Shown here piece by piece: positions 1 to 7,620 of a stretch of DNA of 34,064 bases. Made by a program: the position numbers and the translations under genes. Numbering within the stretch: position 1 is the first letter of the stretch; each line of letters opens with the position of its first letter. Below the pieces are notes generated by a model. It was not told where the DNA came from, ran no database searches, and saw nothing but the letters and a program-made list of their open reading frames with translations. The stretch is taken from NCBI GenBank assembly GCA_013288485.1, contig JABDBW010000024.1:1-34064 (forward strand), given 5' to 3'. This DNA is from Bacteroidota bacterium. GTDB lineage: Bacteria > Bacteroidota > Bacteroidia > Sphingobacteriales > Sphingobacteriaceae.

Positions 1-50
1 GCGTGTGCTGATTGTTCAGAATAGTCGGTAAATACTGCAATGGTTTTCAT
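1..50 (-). CDS. Universal stress protein, N-terminal fragment running off the left edge
   Basis: The minus strand from the ATG at 50-48 reads MKTIAVFTDYSEQSAHA, the first beta strand and nucleotide-loop start (V-F/L-T-D-F/Y-S) of UspA-family proteins. It closely resembles the start of the complete USP at 10487. Only 17 codons lie inside the window, so length and domain number are unknown. It diverges from the USP remnant at 134-820, which lacks exactly this N-terminal part. No TGAY-N4-RTCA operator is visible between the two. Confidence 0.6.
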   Translation of the reverse strand, partial: MKTIAVFTDYSEQSAH

Positions 51-268
51 GACCTGTAGGGGATAAAAATTATTATTTGATGATTTTGTTGGGATTTATA
101 TGATATAAATGGCAAGCATAGTTAAATTTATAATCACACTTAACGCAAAGAAACAACCTGGAGGCATTTTGTACCGAACTGGAGAACGAACTAAAGTTAA
201 ACAGCTTTCCTGGCGCCTATCTGCCAGAAATTTCATATGAATACTGTGATACAGAAATAGTTGATGTT

Positions 269-820
269 ATGACTTCGGTTATCGATAATAAAAGTATTGC
301 ATTTATCGTAATCGCCACTCAGAGTGAAGATGATATAGGTACTTTTATGATGAGGGAAAATTGCCAGAAAATTATTGATTGGTCAACCGTTCCGGTATTA
401 ATTGTACCGGAAAATACAGCGATCCACAATCCTGAAAAAATTGCTTTTGCCGCCAACCTTGATGCTAATGATACCGATTATATTAATATGCTTACTGCTA
501 TTACTCAACAATTTTCGCCCGAAATAATGGTTACGCATATTAATATGGATTCCTCCCAAAACGAATATGAAACGGCCGAAAATTTATTAATAAAGAATAT
601 TTGTTATAAGGTTAATTATGGGCGCATCTATTACCGAAGTACCTCGACAAATAATATTAAAAACGGTTGGGAATGGCTCAACAAAAATAAAAAATGCGAC
701 CTGTTGGCTATGGTTCAACAACCAAAATTTGTGTTAAAAGAGTTTTTCAAGCTGGCAAGCACCCCGCAAATCACTTATCACCTTACTATTCCGATTTTAA
801 TATTTCCCACGCTAATCTGA
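269..820 (+). CDS. Universal stress protein lacking its N-terminus (probable remnant)
   Basis: The protein has the layout of a two-domain cytoplasmic UspA-family protein: the end of domain 1 with PVLIVPE at about residues 42-48, the linker [11 protein letters not shown], then a complete second domain ending PILIFPTLI. Compared with the 286-aa USP at 10487, about the first 80-100 residues are missing, including the first strand and nucleotide loop. The frame stays open and USP-like upstream to about 134 (...AFCTELENELKLNSFPG...), but a stop at 131-133 closes it and no good start lies there. ATG 269 is therefore only the first ATG, not the ancestral start. The remnant may be a pseudogene, or the 3' part of a gene split by an inversion, because a USP N-terminus sits on the opposite strand at 50-1. 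The stop is 1 nt from the next ATG, which suggests an old operon with the VIT-family gene. Confidence 0.6.
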   Translation: MTSVIDNKSIAFIVIATQSEDDIGTFMMRENCQKIIDWSTVPVLIVPENTAIHNPEKIAFAANLDANDTDYINMLTAITQQFSPEIMVTHINMDSSQNEYETAENLLIKNICYKVNYGRIYYRSTSTNNIKNGWEWLNKNKKCDLLAMVQQPKFVLKEFFKLASTPQITYHLTIPILIFPTLI

Positions 821-821
821 T

Positions 822-1325
822 ATGCTTAAACCATCAGGGAAAGTACCTTCGGCACAATATGTTTTACAAAAAGTACAACCGGCCCTGCTGGGGCTTATGG
901 ATGGATCGGTATCAACGTTGGCGCCGATATTTGCCGCAGCAGGATTAACACATCAGTCAAATAAAGCATTTTTTATAGGTATAGCAGCTTCTATAGGCGC
1001 CGGTATAAGTATGGGTTTAGCCGAGGCCCTATCGGATGATGGAAAAGTGACCGGGCGAGGTACCCCATTATCAAGAGGCTTAATTACAGGATCTACTACT
1101 ATTGTTGGGGGGATGTTGCATACACTTCCTTTTTTGATAAAGGATTTGAATACGGCCCTTCATGCGGCTTATTGCGTTGTTGCTGTTGAACTCATATTAA
1201 TTGCCATAATCAGGTATAAATTCATGCATTCTCCTTTATTGTCAACTATATACCAGGTAATTATAGGTGGCGGAATTGTTTTTGTATTAGGGGTTTGGCT
1301 CGGAAAGTTAGGAGTGTCTATTTAA
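822..1325 (+). CDS. VIT1/CCC1-family membrane protein (putative Fe/Mn transporter)
   Basis: This 167-aa integral membrane protein has the signature [16 protein letters not shown] (about residues 25-40), as in the VIT1/CCC1 family and in the membrane domain of the bacterial iron exporter MbfA. Hydrophobic segments lie at about 45-68, 88-108, 112-132 and 143-163. Family members move Fe2+ or Mn2+ out of the cytosol. The rubrerythrin/ferritin-like domain of MbfA is absent. The ATG lies 1 nt after the stop of the USP remnant, so co-transcription is likely. The 3' end overlaps the convergent 593-aa gene by 4 nt. Substrate and direction are inferred from the family only. Confidence 0.72.
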   Translation: MLKPSGKVPSAQYVLQKVQPALLGLMDGSVSTLAPIFAAAGLTHQSNKAFFIGIAASIGAGISMGLAEALSDDGKVTGRGTPLSRGLITGSTTIVGGMLHTLPFLIKDLNTALHAAYCVVAVELILIAIIRYKFMHSPLLSTIYQVIIGGGIVFVLGVWLGKLGVSI

Positions 1326-3103
1326 ATAAGTATAGTGTTTAATTTTCGTTCGGAGACAATAAGCTCATCAATACACACCATAAGGCTTTTTGATGTTTGT
1401 TCGGGCCATTCACTAAACAGTTGTTTGTAATAATCAATTCCGTTTTGCAGCTGTGTTTTAAAGTTATTTAAGTGCTTCCTCTTTTTCTCATTCAGGTCTT
1501 TTATATGCGCCAATATATCTGTTTGCAAATAATCAATATAAAGGTCTAACTCCTTAATAAACAGGTTGGGTCTTTTAATTTTATCCAGCAGGTCGAGTTT
1601 GCCGTAAATATGTTTAACCATTTCCTCTAAAGAATATATTCCGTTAAAATAAGCCAGGTTGGGACCCGGGCATATAGCAACCGCCTTGTTTTCTTTAGGC
1701 TTACTGATACCATATTTAATATAAACTGATGAACATAAGCCTTCGCATAAGCATAGTTTTTCGGTTACCCCATCAAACTTCTCCCGGTACTCATCTGGCG
1801 GCAATGCCAATGCCTGCAATTGCTTTATCTTTAAATTTTGATATTCCCTCGAAGCCGTACAAATAGGTAGCCCGGTAAATTCGGTATTAGTGATCAAATA
1901 TTTTTTGGTACATGGGCTGCCCGGCCTCCCTTTCTCCAGTCTTTCCGCTCTTTGAGTTTCACCACTGCCTGGTTTAAAATTATTAAACAATATGCCCAAC
2001 GGCGACGCGCCGCTCAGGTAAAAATCGGTTTCGTCAGCCCCGGTTAATTGTGCGAGTGTTTTTTCATCCACGTTTGTTACTTCGGGCACCAATAAAAACG
2101 GGCTTCCCCATCCCGTAGCGTCTAACTCATAATATTCCATCAGGAAGCTATTTTCCGTGGCAGTGCCAATACCGCCCTGTACGCTTACACGCTGTTTGGG
2201 AATAAACCGGCACTCTATCCCTTTTTGCATTAAAGCGGGCTGGTAAAGCTGGTAAAGTTCCTCGACCATGGCTTCTCTTTTTTGCTTAAATTCTTCCAGG
2301 ATAGGGCCTAAAAGGTAACCTTCTGTTGCGAACGCGTGGCCGCCACAATTCAAGCCAGATTCTACCCGGAATTCTGAAACCCACAAGCCTTTTTTTGCCA
2401 AAAATTTAGCCTGGATAAGGCCCGACCGGAAATCGCTAACTTTTAAAATGATCTTCTTTCTGAATTTATTATTATCGCCAGGCAAAAAATCATCAAAAGT
2501 TTCCAGGTAACTATATAAGCGCGGGTTCATCCCTGCCGATAAAACAACCGATGATTCAAGGTTACTTTCTGCAAATCCGCGTAGGGCCGCGAGCGCGTCG
2601 GTATTTTCATCGCCGGTGTATTCATTATCGGCGTTGTAATTCATTTTATCTAACTTGGCCATAATGTTAACATCTATTGCCCCTTTGACAATTTGGCGAC
2701 GCAAAACATTTTGAAGTACTTCTTTACGATGGTTATCCTGGCATTCCATCATCAGTTCATAATCTTGTTTTAATTTTGATGATCCTGGTAATAGTTCAAA
2801 ATACCGGCAAATGTCGCTATCTTCTATAAAAGGCATATTTCTCAGCTTTTCAAATTGCTGGTTAACTAATTTGTCAACAAAGTTTAAATAGGCTGTTATA
2901 CGCTTTGTCCTGTAATCATCTGCAGTTTTAGGGATAGTGATAAAAGGTTCGTCATTTTCCTTCGAATGATATTCGCGTATACGTTCGATCAGCTCATCAT
3001 CTACAATAGATAACGCTGATGAAATACCATAGCGCGCAACCTTAAGTGGCGTATCAATTGAATACCCTAACCCTAATACAGGAATGTGAAATGTATGGCC
3101 CAT
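1322..3103 (-). CDS. Conserved 593-aa protein, possibly NPD-like FMN TIM barrel; low-oxygen regulated
   Basis: I do not recognise this protein with certainty. The N-terminus ([20 protein letters not shown]), a GLNCGGHAF loop near residue 260 and [13 protein letters not shown] near residue 310 are reminiscent of 2-nitropropane dioxygenase/nitronate monooxygenase-type FMN barrels, whose glycine loops bind FMN phosphate. The C-terminal third has several cysteines (GSPC, PICTAS, CLCEGLC, ICPGPN), possibly for a metal or Fe-S site. It then turns helical and charged, with no signal peptide or membrane segment. It lies downstream of hemN on the same strand but has its own promoter in the 164-bp gap: a TGAT-N4-ATCA palindrome at 3181-3192 and a TAGTTTTG box at 3150-3157. 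That implies control by the same FNR-like factor as hemN. The barrel assignment is inference and needs profile or structure comparison. Confidence 0.6.
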   Translation of the reverse strand: MGHTFHIPVLGLGYSIDTPLKVARYGISSALSIVDDELIERIREYHSKENDEPFITIPKTADDYRTKRITAYLNFVDKLVNQQFEKLRNMPFIEDSDICRYFELLPGSSKLKQDYELMMECQDNHRKEVLQNVLRRQIVKGAIDVNIMAKLDKMNYNADNEYTGDENTDALAALRGFAESNLESSVVLSAGMNPRLYSYLETFDDFLPGDNNKFRKKIILKVSDFRSGLIQAKFLAKKGLWVSEFRVESGLNCGGHAFATEGYLLGPILEEFKQKREAMVEELYQLYQPALMQKGIECRFIPKQRVSVQGGIGTATENSFLMEYYELDATGWGSPFLLVPEVTNVDEKTLAQLTGADETDFYLSGASPLGILFNNFKPGSGETQRAERLEKGRPGSPCTKKYLITNTEFTGLPICTASREYQNLKIKQLQALALPPDEYREKFDGVTEKLCLCEGLCSSVYIKYGISKPKENKAVAICPGPNLAYFNGIYSLEEMVKHIYGKLDLLDKIKRPNLFIKELDLYIDYLQTDILAHIKDLNEKKRKHLNNFKTQLQNGIDYYKQLFSEWPEQTSKSLMVCIDELIVSERKLNTILI

Positions 3104-3149
3104 AAATAATAAGTAATGTGAAACTACTATATAGCTGCCGTCTCAATGG

Positions 3150-3214
3150 CAAAACTATATATAACAGAAGATTTAAAAACTGATGAGGATCATATTTTTA
3201 ACCATCATTTATCA
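3150..3214 (-). promoter_or_regulatory. FNR/CRP-type promoter module of the 593-aa gene
   Basis: Read on the minus strand: a degenerate palindrome at 3214-3203 with one good TGAT half, a perfect-arm palindrome TGATCCTCATCA at 3192-3181, 23 bp, then TAGTTTTG at 3157-3150. The last matches the Bacteroidota TAnnTTTG -7 box. The operator centre (3186.5) is 29.5 bp from the first T of the box, about -41.5. The spacing is identical to the modules at 5124-5188 and 7521-7585. Confidence 0.7.
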
Positions 3215-3267
3215 TTCTTCATCTTCAAATATCGCGGCAGATTTAGAGAAGAAATTTAGGATACTTA

Positions 3268-4644
3268 CTATATGGCCATACTAAACAATTGCGTACCGGG
3301 TTTATCAGCCCATAGCCTTGCATCAAGCGCTGTGCAAATATTCCTCAAAAAACGTTTGCCCAACGGGGTAACTTTTAGCCCCCATGAATTAAGCAATATT
3401 AACCCGTCATCAGCCAATGGTTGCAGGCGTTCCAACCCATCAAATAAAGAATTACAAGGTTCTGTATAATGATTCCATTTGGTTTTACCCTTACACATAA
3501 TGTTTAATATGTGCCTGCGTATCACCAGGTCATCCTGGGTTAATAAATGGCCTTTAACAACGGGCCATTCATTGTTATTAACCAAACTCAAATAATCCTC
3601 TACAACTTTAACATTTTGAGCAAACGCGTACCAGGAATCACTTATAGAAGAAACGCCTAATCCAATTAACAATTGGGTATGATTACTGGTATAACCCATA
3701 AAATTACGATGTAATTTACCGGTACGTTCTGCATTAAAAAGCTCATCATCAGGTAATGCGAAATGATCCAGCCCTATTTCCTCATAGCCATAGTTTTTTA
3801 ACAGGCTGCGGCCTATTTCGTACAATTTATTCTTGGCCTGAGGATCAGGCAGATCATCTTCTGTAAAGTGTCTTTGCCCTGGTTTTATCCAGGGCACATG
3901 CGCATAGCTGTAAAAGGCTATTCTATCGGGCATTAATTCGCTAATAACCTGGAAAGTATTGATCAAACCTATTGTTGTTTGTAAAGGGAGGCCGTATATC
4001 AAGTCATAATTTATAGAGGTATAACCTATTCGCCGTGCGGCGTAAGTTATATCTCTAACCTGCTGAACACTTTGATGCCGGTTGATGATCTTTTGCACTA
4101 TGGGGTCAAAATCTTGTATACCCAGGCTAAGCCGCCTAAAACCAAGGTTATATAATGTTTGCAAATGGGTAACCGTTGTATTATTCGGATGTGCTTCAAA
4201 ACCAAATTCAGCTTCAGGATGAATAATTGTATTTTCTAATAAACCGCTAATTAATAATTGTAAATTTTCAGCGCTGAAAAAAGTTGGTGTGCCGCCGCCC
4301 AAATGTATCTCGCGAATTATGGGTGTTTCAGGCATGATGTCTTTATACATTTCCCACTCTTTCAATACAGCTTTAATATATGGCTCTTCTACCCCGTGAT
4401 TTTTTGTAATGCGTGTATTACAACCGCAATAATTACACAGGTCTTCACAAAAGGGCAAATGCACATACAAACTGATGCCGTCCGGTTCGTTAGTATCTAC
4501 AAAAGAAAACTTTACAGTTTCTTTCCATACCAAATTATTAAATGAAGCAGTGTCCCAATAAGGCATAGTGGGATAGCTTGTATAGCGCGGCACAGGTACA
4601 TTGTACTTTTGGGCTAGTTCAATATATTTTTTTTCTGTTGGCAT
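3268..4644 (-). CDS. hemN: Oxygen-independent coproporphyrinogen III dehydrogenase (HemN)
   Basis: This 458-aa radical-SAM enzyme decarboxylates the two propionates of coproporphyrinogen III to vinyls without O2, the anaerobic step of haem synthesis in the cytoplasm. The radical-SAM cluster motif is C66-x3-C70-x2-C73 with the HemN-specific extra C75 (PFCEDLCNYCGC). HLGGGTPTFF follows near residue 115, and the length matches E. coli HemN. The ATG directly abuts the stop of the upstream mini-LDH gene (0 nt), so the two are one transcription unit. The unit is driven by the double-operator module at 5124-5188. Haem made here could also serve the haem-PAS kinase and the cytochromes encoded nearby. 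Confidence 0.95.
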   Translation of the reverse strand: MPTEKKYIELAQKYNVPVPRYTSYPTMPYWDTASFNNLVWKETVKFSFVDTNEPDGISLYVHLPFCEDLCNYCGCNTRITKNHGVEEPYIKAVLKEWEMYKDIMPETPIIREIHLGGGTPTFFSAENLQLLISGLLENTIIHPEAEFGFEAHPNNTTVTHLQTLYNLGFRRLSLGIQDFDPIVQKIINRHQSVQQVRDITYAARRIGYTSINYDLIYGLPLQTTIGLINTFQVISELMPDRIAFYSYAHVPWIKPGQRHFTEDDLPDPQAKNKLYEIGRSLLKNYGYEEIGLDHFALPDDELFNAERTGKLHRNFMGYTSNHTQLLIGLGVSSISDSWYAFAQNVKVVEDYLSLVNNNEWPVVKGHLLTQDDLVIRRHILNIMCKGKTKWNHYTEPCNSLFDGLERLQPLADDGLILLNSWGLKVTPLGKRFLRNICTALDARLWADKPGTQLFSMAI

Positions 4645-5103
4645 TTAAATTTTTATTGAATGTTCTTCAGTATTATGAAAACGGCAATTGTTAGCGCAAG
4701 TGCAAGCATCGCCCACGCATTTATTAGCTTGCCATAGATCCAGGCTTTTAATGGTCTGGTCGGCAATCTCCTGCAAATCTTTATTGGTTAAATTTGATTG
4801 GGACGAATAAGAGGGAACATTCGCGATCATAATATTGCACATAGCAGCTGCTTCTTTGTCAATATGATCTGTTCCGGCCGAGCCTGTAACAATAAACTTT
4901 ACGCCCAGTTTTGCCAGTTTTTCTATTACGGGAGCCGAAACATCGTCGGTAGCGAAAACAATAACTGCCTTTTTGCCTTCTGCAAATACAACTGTGTCAA
5001 GACTTAAAGAATTGGATATAAGGGTTATATCATGTTTTTTTTGATTGGCTTTCGCCAGAAACTCCTTCTCAAAAGACTTAATACTGTAAGCTACTACTTT
5101 CAT
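4645..5103 (-). CDS. Internally deleted D-2-hydroxyacid (D-lactate) dehydrogenase with Cys-rich tail
   Basis: Residues 1-100 match the N-terminal part of the catalytic domain of D-lactate dehydrogenase/LdhA (KAVIVFATDDVSAPVIEKL, GSAGTDHIDKEAA, IANVPSYS). Where the family continues into the NAD-binding domain, this protein jumps to NLTNKDLQEIADQTIKSLD, which resembles the family's C-terminal helix. It ends in a new Cys-rich tail with C129, C134, C136, C140 and H143. About 200 residues are missing, including the GxGxxG loop and the catalytic Arg, Glu and His, and the usual R-S-A-G reads G-S-A-G. It cannot be a normal dehydrogenase. The intact frame, the hemN abutment and the strong regulated promoter argue that it is kept for another role, perhaps metal or Fe-S binding or a regulatory or scaffold function. 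Family origin is fairly sure; function is unknown. Confidence 0.7.
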   Translation of the reverse strand: MKVVAYSIKSFEKEFLAKANQKKHDITLISNSLSLDTVVFAEGKKAVIVFATDDVSAPVIEKLAKLGVKFIVTGSAGTDHIDKEAAAMCNIMIANVPSYSSQSNLTNKDLQEIADQTIKSLDLWQANKCVGDACTCANNCRFHNTEEHSIKI

Positions 5104-5123
5104 CCGTGTGCATTTATAAGATA

Positions 5124-5188
5124 CAAAACTATCTTTAAAATGCAGGGTGCGGAATGAGCGGCATCAGTAAGAAAAATGATCTGCGTCA
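5124..5188 (-). promoter_or_regulatory. Double-operator FNR/CRP-type promoter of mini-LDH-hemN
   Basis: Read on the minus strand: TGACGCAGATCA at 5188-5177, TGATGCCGCTCA at 5166-5155 (centres 22 bp apart), 23 bp, then TAGTTTTG at 5131-5124, a full match to TAnnTTTG. The proximal operator centre is 29.5 bp from the box, near -41.5 (class II position). The distal one is near -63.5. The distal site overlaps the stop codon of the REC-CRP regulator gene. The start codon is 20 nt downstream of the box. Confidence 0.78.
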
Positions 5189-6238
5189 GTTTTTCATTTT
5201 AGAAAGGCGCGTTAAATCCAGGATGGTAATAGTACTTCCCTTTTTGTCAATTAATCCTTCATCTTTAAAATCAGACAAAGTTCGGCTAACCGTTTCAGTA
5301 GCCATTCCGGCCATGGCGGCCAGGTCCTCACGGGCTATTTTAAAATTATCATCCGTTTTAGTTTGGCTCCGGTGTAAACGTAATAAGGCTTCCGCCATTC
5401 TTTTTCTTACAGAATTATAGGCTAGCTGCAATAATTGCTCTTCCTTTTCGCGGATATCATTTGCCAAAAGTTTAATAAACTCGCGGGCAACTTCAGGATA
5501 CGAATTTATCAAGGGGTCAAGCTGGTCTTTGGGTATCAGGCATAATAGGCTGTCTTCTAAGGCTGTTGCGGTGTCCGAATAGGTTTCGTTCGAGAGCATG
5601 GCCTGCACGCCCAGGTAATCATCGGCCGAATAAATACCTGTCATTAACTCGCGTCCATCTTCGGCCAATTTTATTGTTTTTACTTTGCCGCTTATTACCA
5701 GGTAAAGTCCATTTCCTTTATCACCGTCATAATAAATAACCTGGTTCTTTTTAAACTGCCTGCTTTTACGTTCCTGTATTATTTTCTTTAACTCATCAAA
5801 GCCGCTATTTTTGCCTATCAATGTGGTTAACCTGTCAAGCGATTTGCTATAGAAGTTTTGCTGCAATTCTTTTTTCTTCAACCTGCTTTCAATGGCGTTT
5901 AAAAGGTCCATATCATCAAAGGGTTTGGTCAGGTAGTCGTCTGCACCCATTTCCATTCCTTTACGCAAATCAACCCGCTCTGCTTTCGCGGTTAAAAAAA
6001 TAAAAGGGATCGCAGCCGTCTCAGGTTTTTTATTCAGCATATATAATACGCCATAGCCGTCCAGTTCAGGCATCATAATATCACATAATATAATGTCGGG
6101 GATATTTTTGATCGCCAGGTCGACCCCGTCTTTACCATTATTTGCTGCATAGACCGTATAGTCCGCCAGTTCTAAAATTTCAATTACGTTTTCGCGTATG
6201 TCGTTATTGTCTTCAATAATTAGTACTTTTTTGCTCAT
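5186..6238 (-). CDS. Receiver-CRP/FNR fusion transcription regulator
   Basis: This 350-aa cytoplasmic response regulator has three parts. The first is a receiver domain (residues 1-120; acidic pocket near D10, phospho-acceptor D53, T83, K105). A cyclic-nucleotide-binding-like beta roll follows (about 150-240) and then a CRP-type winged helix (about 270-345). The recognition helix contains E315-T-V-S318-R319, the E-x2-S-R pattern with which FNR reads TGA half sites. I see no N-terminal FNR-type Fe-S cysteine cluster, so O2 sensing probably lies in the partner kinase. The gene overlaps the kinase gene by 4 nt (ATGA). In rhizobia FixJ (receiver) and FixK (CRP type) are separate proteins; here both roles appear merged. 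It is the best candidate to bind the TGAY-N4-RTCA sites at 3181, 5155/5177, 7521/7543, 11482 and 15012. Confidence 0.9.
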   Translation of the reverse strand: MSKKVLIIEDNNDIRENVIEILELADYTVYAANNGKDGVDLAIKNIPDIILCDIMMPELDGYGVLYMLNKKPETAAIPFIFLTAKAERVDLRKGMEMGADDYLTKPFDDMDLLNAIESRLKKKELQQNFYSKSLDRLTTLIGKNSGFDELKKIIQERKSRQFKKNQVIYYDGDKGNGLYLVISGKVKTIKLAEDGRELMTGIYSADDYLGVQAMLSNETYSDTATALEDSLLCLIPKDQLDPLINSYPEVAREFIKLLANDIREKEEQLLQLAYNSVRKRMAEALLRLHRSQTKTDDNFKIAREDLAAMAGMATETVSRTLSDFKDEGLIDKKGSTITILDLTRLSKMKN

Positions 6239-7422
6239 GTTGCCGGAAATGAGATAGTGAATAATGTTCCCTGATTAACGTTACTTTCAAAGTCAATTTT
6301 GCCATGCATTAGGTTGGCATAACGTGCAACAATATTTAACCCCAAGCCTGTTCCGGGGATGTTACCCGTATTATGCGCCCTAAAAAATGCCTCAAATAAA
6401 TGTTTTTGATCGGTATCGGGAATGCCTATACCGTTATCTTTCACAGTAATTATACAGCCTTTTTCATTGATCTCAGTATTAAATTCAATAAATGTATTCT
6501 CTCCCGAGTATTTAATCGCATTACCTATCAGGTTGAGAACGCAATTTTTCACCAGGTTTTGATCAAGTTTAATCGTGCTGGTGGTCCCGGTATGCTGATA
6601 TAAGATATTTTGGTTTTCCTTTGCTACGGTTTGCATTTCTTCGGTTATCTCCTCTGCCAGTTTAACCAGGTCAAATTCGGTAAATAAGGGTTCAACTTTT
6701 CCTGCTTCCAGTTTTTCAAGTGACAGAAAATCATTTAATATAGTAGTTAAATTACTTACCGCGTTTTTTATGCGAGCTATATGTTTTTTAATATTTGGAT
6801 TATCAAAAGGCTGTGCATATTTGTCAATTAACGACGAAGAAAGCTGTATAGCGCTTAAAGGGGTGCGAAACTCATGCGATGCCATAGATACGAACCGGCT
6901 TTTTAATTGCCCCAATTCTTTTTCCTTTTCCAGCGACAGGCTAACCTCCTCCTTTGCCTGTTGCAAAGCTTCAAGGGAATTCCTCAATGATAAGGTTCGC
7001 TCCTCTACCAGTTCTTCCAGGTGTATGGCATATTCTCTGAGGCGATCTTCCGCTTCCCGTTGATGGCTTGTATCATGAATAAAACCGGCATATATTTTCC
7101 GCCCTGAATATTGTACTTCACTTACCCCTAATCTAAATGGAAACCGGGTACCATCTTTTCTTAAACCAGTTACCTCGCGCCCAGTACCAATAATATGCGG
7201 ATCGCCGGTTTGTTGATACCGGTGGAGATATCCATCGTGCTCTCCGTGATACGGCTCGGGCATCAGCATAGACACATTGTTACCTATCACTTCTTCGGGG
7301 GTATACAGAAACAACTTGCACGCAGCCGGATTAATTGATTCTACTTTTCCTCTATCATCAATAGTAATTATGCCGTCAATTGCATTTTGTATAATGGCAT
7401 TTAGTAAAGCAGCATTTTCCAT
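6235..7422 (-). CDS. FixL-like haem-PAS sensor histidine kinase
   Basis: This soluble 395-aa kinase has no membrane segment. A PAS domain spans about 5-120, a coiled coil about 125-175, HisKA about 175-240 with SHEFRTPL (H183), and HATPase has an N box (NLIGNAIKYS), DNGIGIP and GTGLGLNIV. The PAS core follows Bradyrhizobium FixL closely: LMPEPYHGEHDGYLHRY then HIIGTGREVTG. By that alignment H62 is the proximal haem ligand (FixL H200), R68 equals R206, I77 equals I215 and R82 equals the O2-gating R220. Predicted role: haem-bound O2 inhibits the kinase and low O2 turns on phosphorylation of the REC-CRP partner, which overlaps by 4 nt. The chosen ATG at 7422 begins MENAALL just before the PAS domain. 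An upstream TTG at 7467 would add 15 residues but looks less likely. Confidence 0.9.
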   Translation of the reverse strand: MENAALLNAIIQNAIDGIITIDDRGKVESINPAACKLFLYTPEEVIGNNVSMLMPEPYHGEHDGYLHRYQQTGDPHIIGTGREVTGLRKDGTRFPFRLGVSEVQYSGRKIYAGFIHDTSHQREAEDRLREYAIHLEELVEERTLSLRNSLEALQQAKEEVSLSLEKEKELGQLKSRFVSMASHEFRTPLSAIQLSSSLIDKYAQPFDNPNIKKHIARIKNAVSNLTTILNDFLSLEKLEAGKVEPLFTEFDLVKLAEEITEEMQTVAKENQNILYQHTGTTSTIKLDQNLVKNCVLNLIGNAIKYSGENTFIEFNTEINEKGCIITVKDNGIGIPDTDQKHLFEAFFRAHNTGNIPGTGLGLNIVARYANLMHGKIDFESNVNQGTLFTISFPAT

Positions 7423-7520
7423 AATAGATAACAACCGGAATTTATGGTAACGTGCAAATATCAACAATATACATCACAAAAGAGTGTCCGGTTATATGAA
7501 GAAGAATTTTAGCACTTTCA

Positions 7521-7585
7521 TGATGTACATCAGTTGTAATAGTGACTCAAGTCATTAGTTGCGGGAGTGAATGATGATACTTTTG
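7521..7585 (+). promoter_or_regulatory. Double-operator FNR/CRP-type promoter of the alcohol dehydrogenase operon
   Basis: TGATGTACATCA (7521-7532, a perfect palindrome) and TGACTCAAGTCA (7543-7554) have centres 22 bp apart. After 23 bp comes TACTTTTG (7578-7585), a full TAnnTTTG match. The proximal centre is 29.5 bp from the box. Geometry is base-for-base the same as at 5124-5188 on the other strand. The sites also lie 99-132 bp upstream of the divergent FixL-like kinase start, so autoregulation is possible, but I see no correctly placed box for that direction. Confidence 0.8.
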
Positions 7586-7620
7586 TTCCTTAACAATTCA
7601 TTCCTATTAAAAATAAAAAA

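Noticed and set aside
51..133. Search for the FNR-like module between the two USP fragments
   Set aside because: No TGA-N6-TCA palindrome and no TAnnTTTG box at the required distance on either strand.
109..240. Plus-strand open frame from ATG 109 as the missing USP N-terminus
   Set aside because: Its translation (MASIVKFIITLNAKKQPG...) has no USP first strand or loop, so a simple frameshift does not explain the truncation.
7423..7467. TTG start giving the FixL-like kinase 15 more residues
   Set aside because: The extra residues have no family support, and ATG 7422 begins right before the PAS domain.
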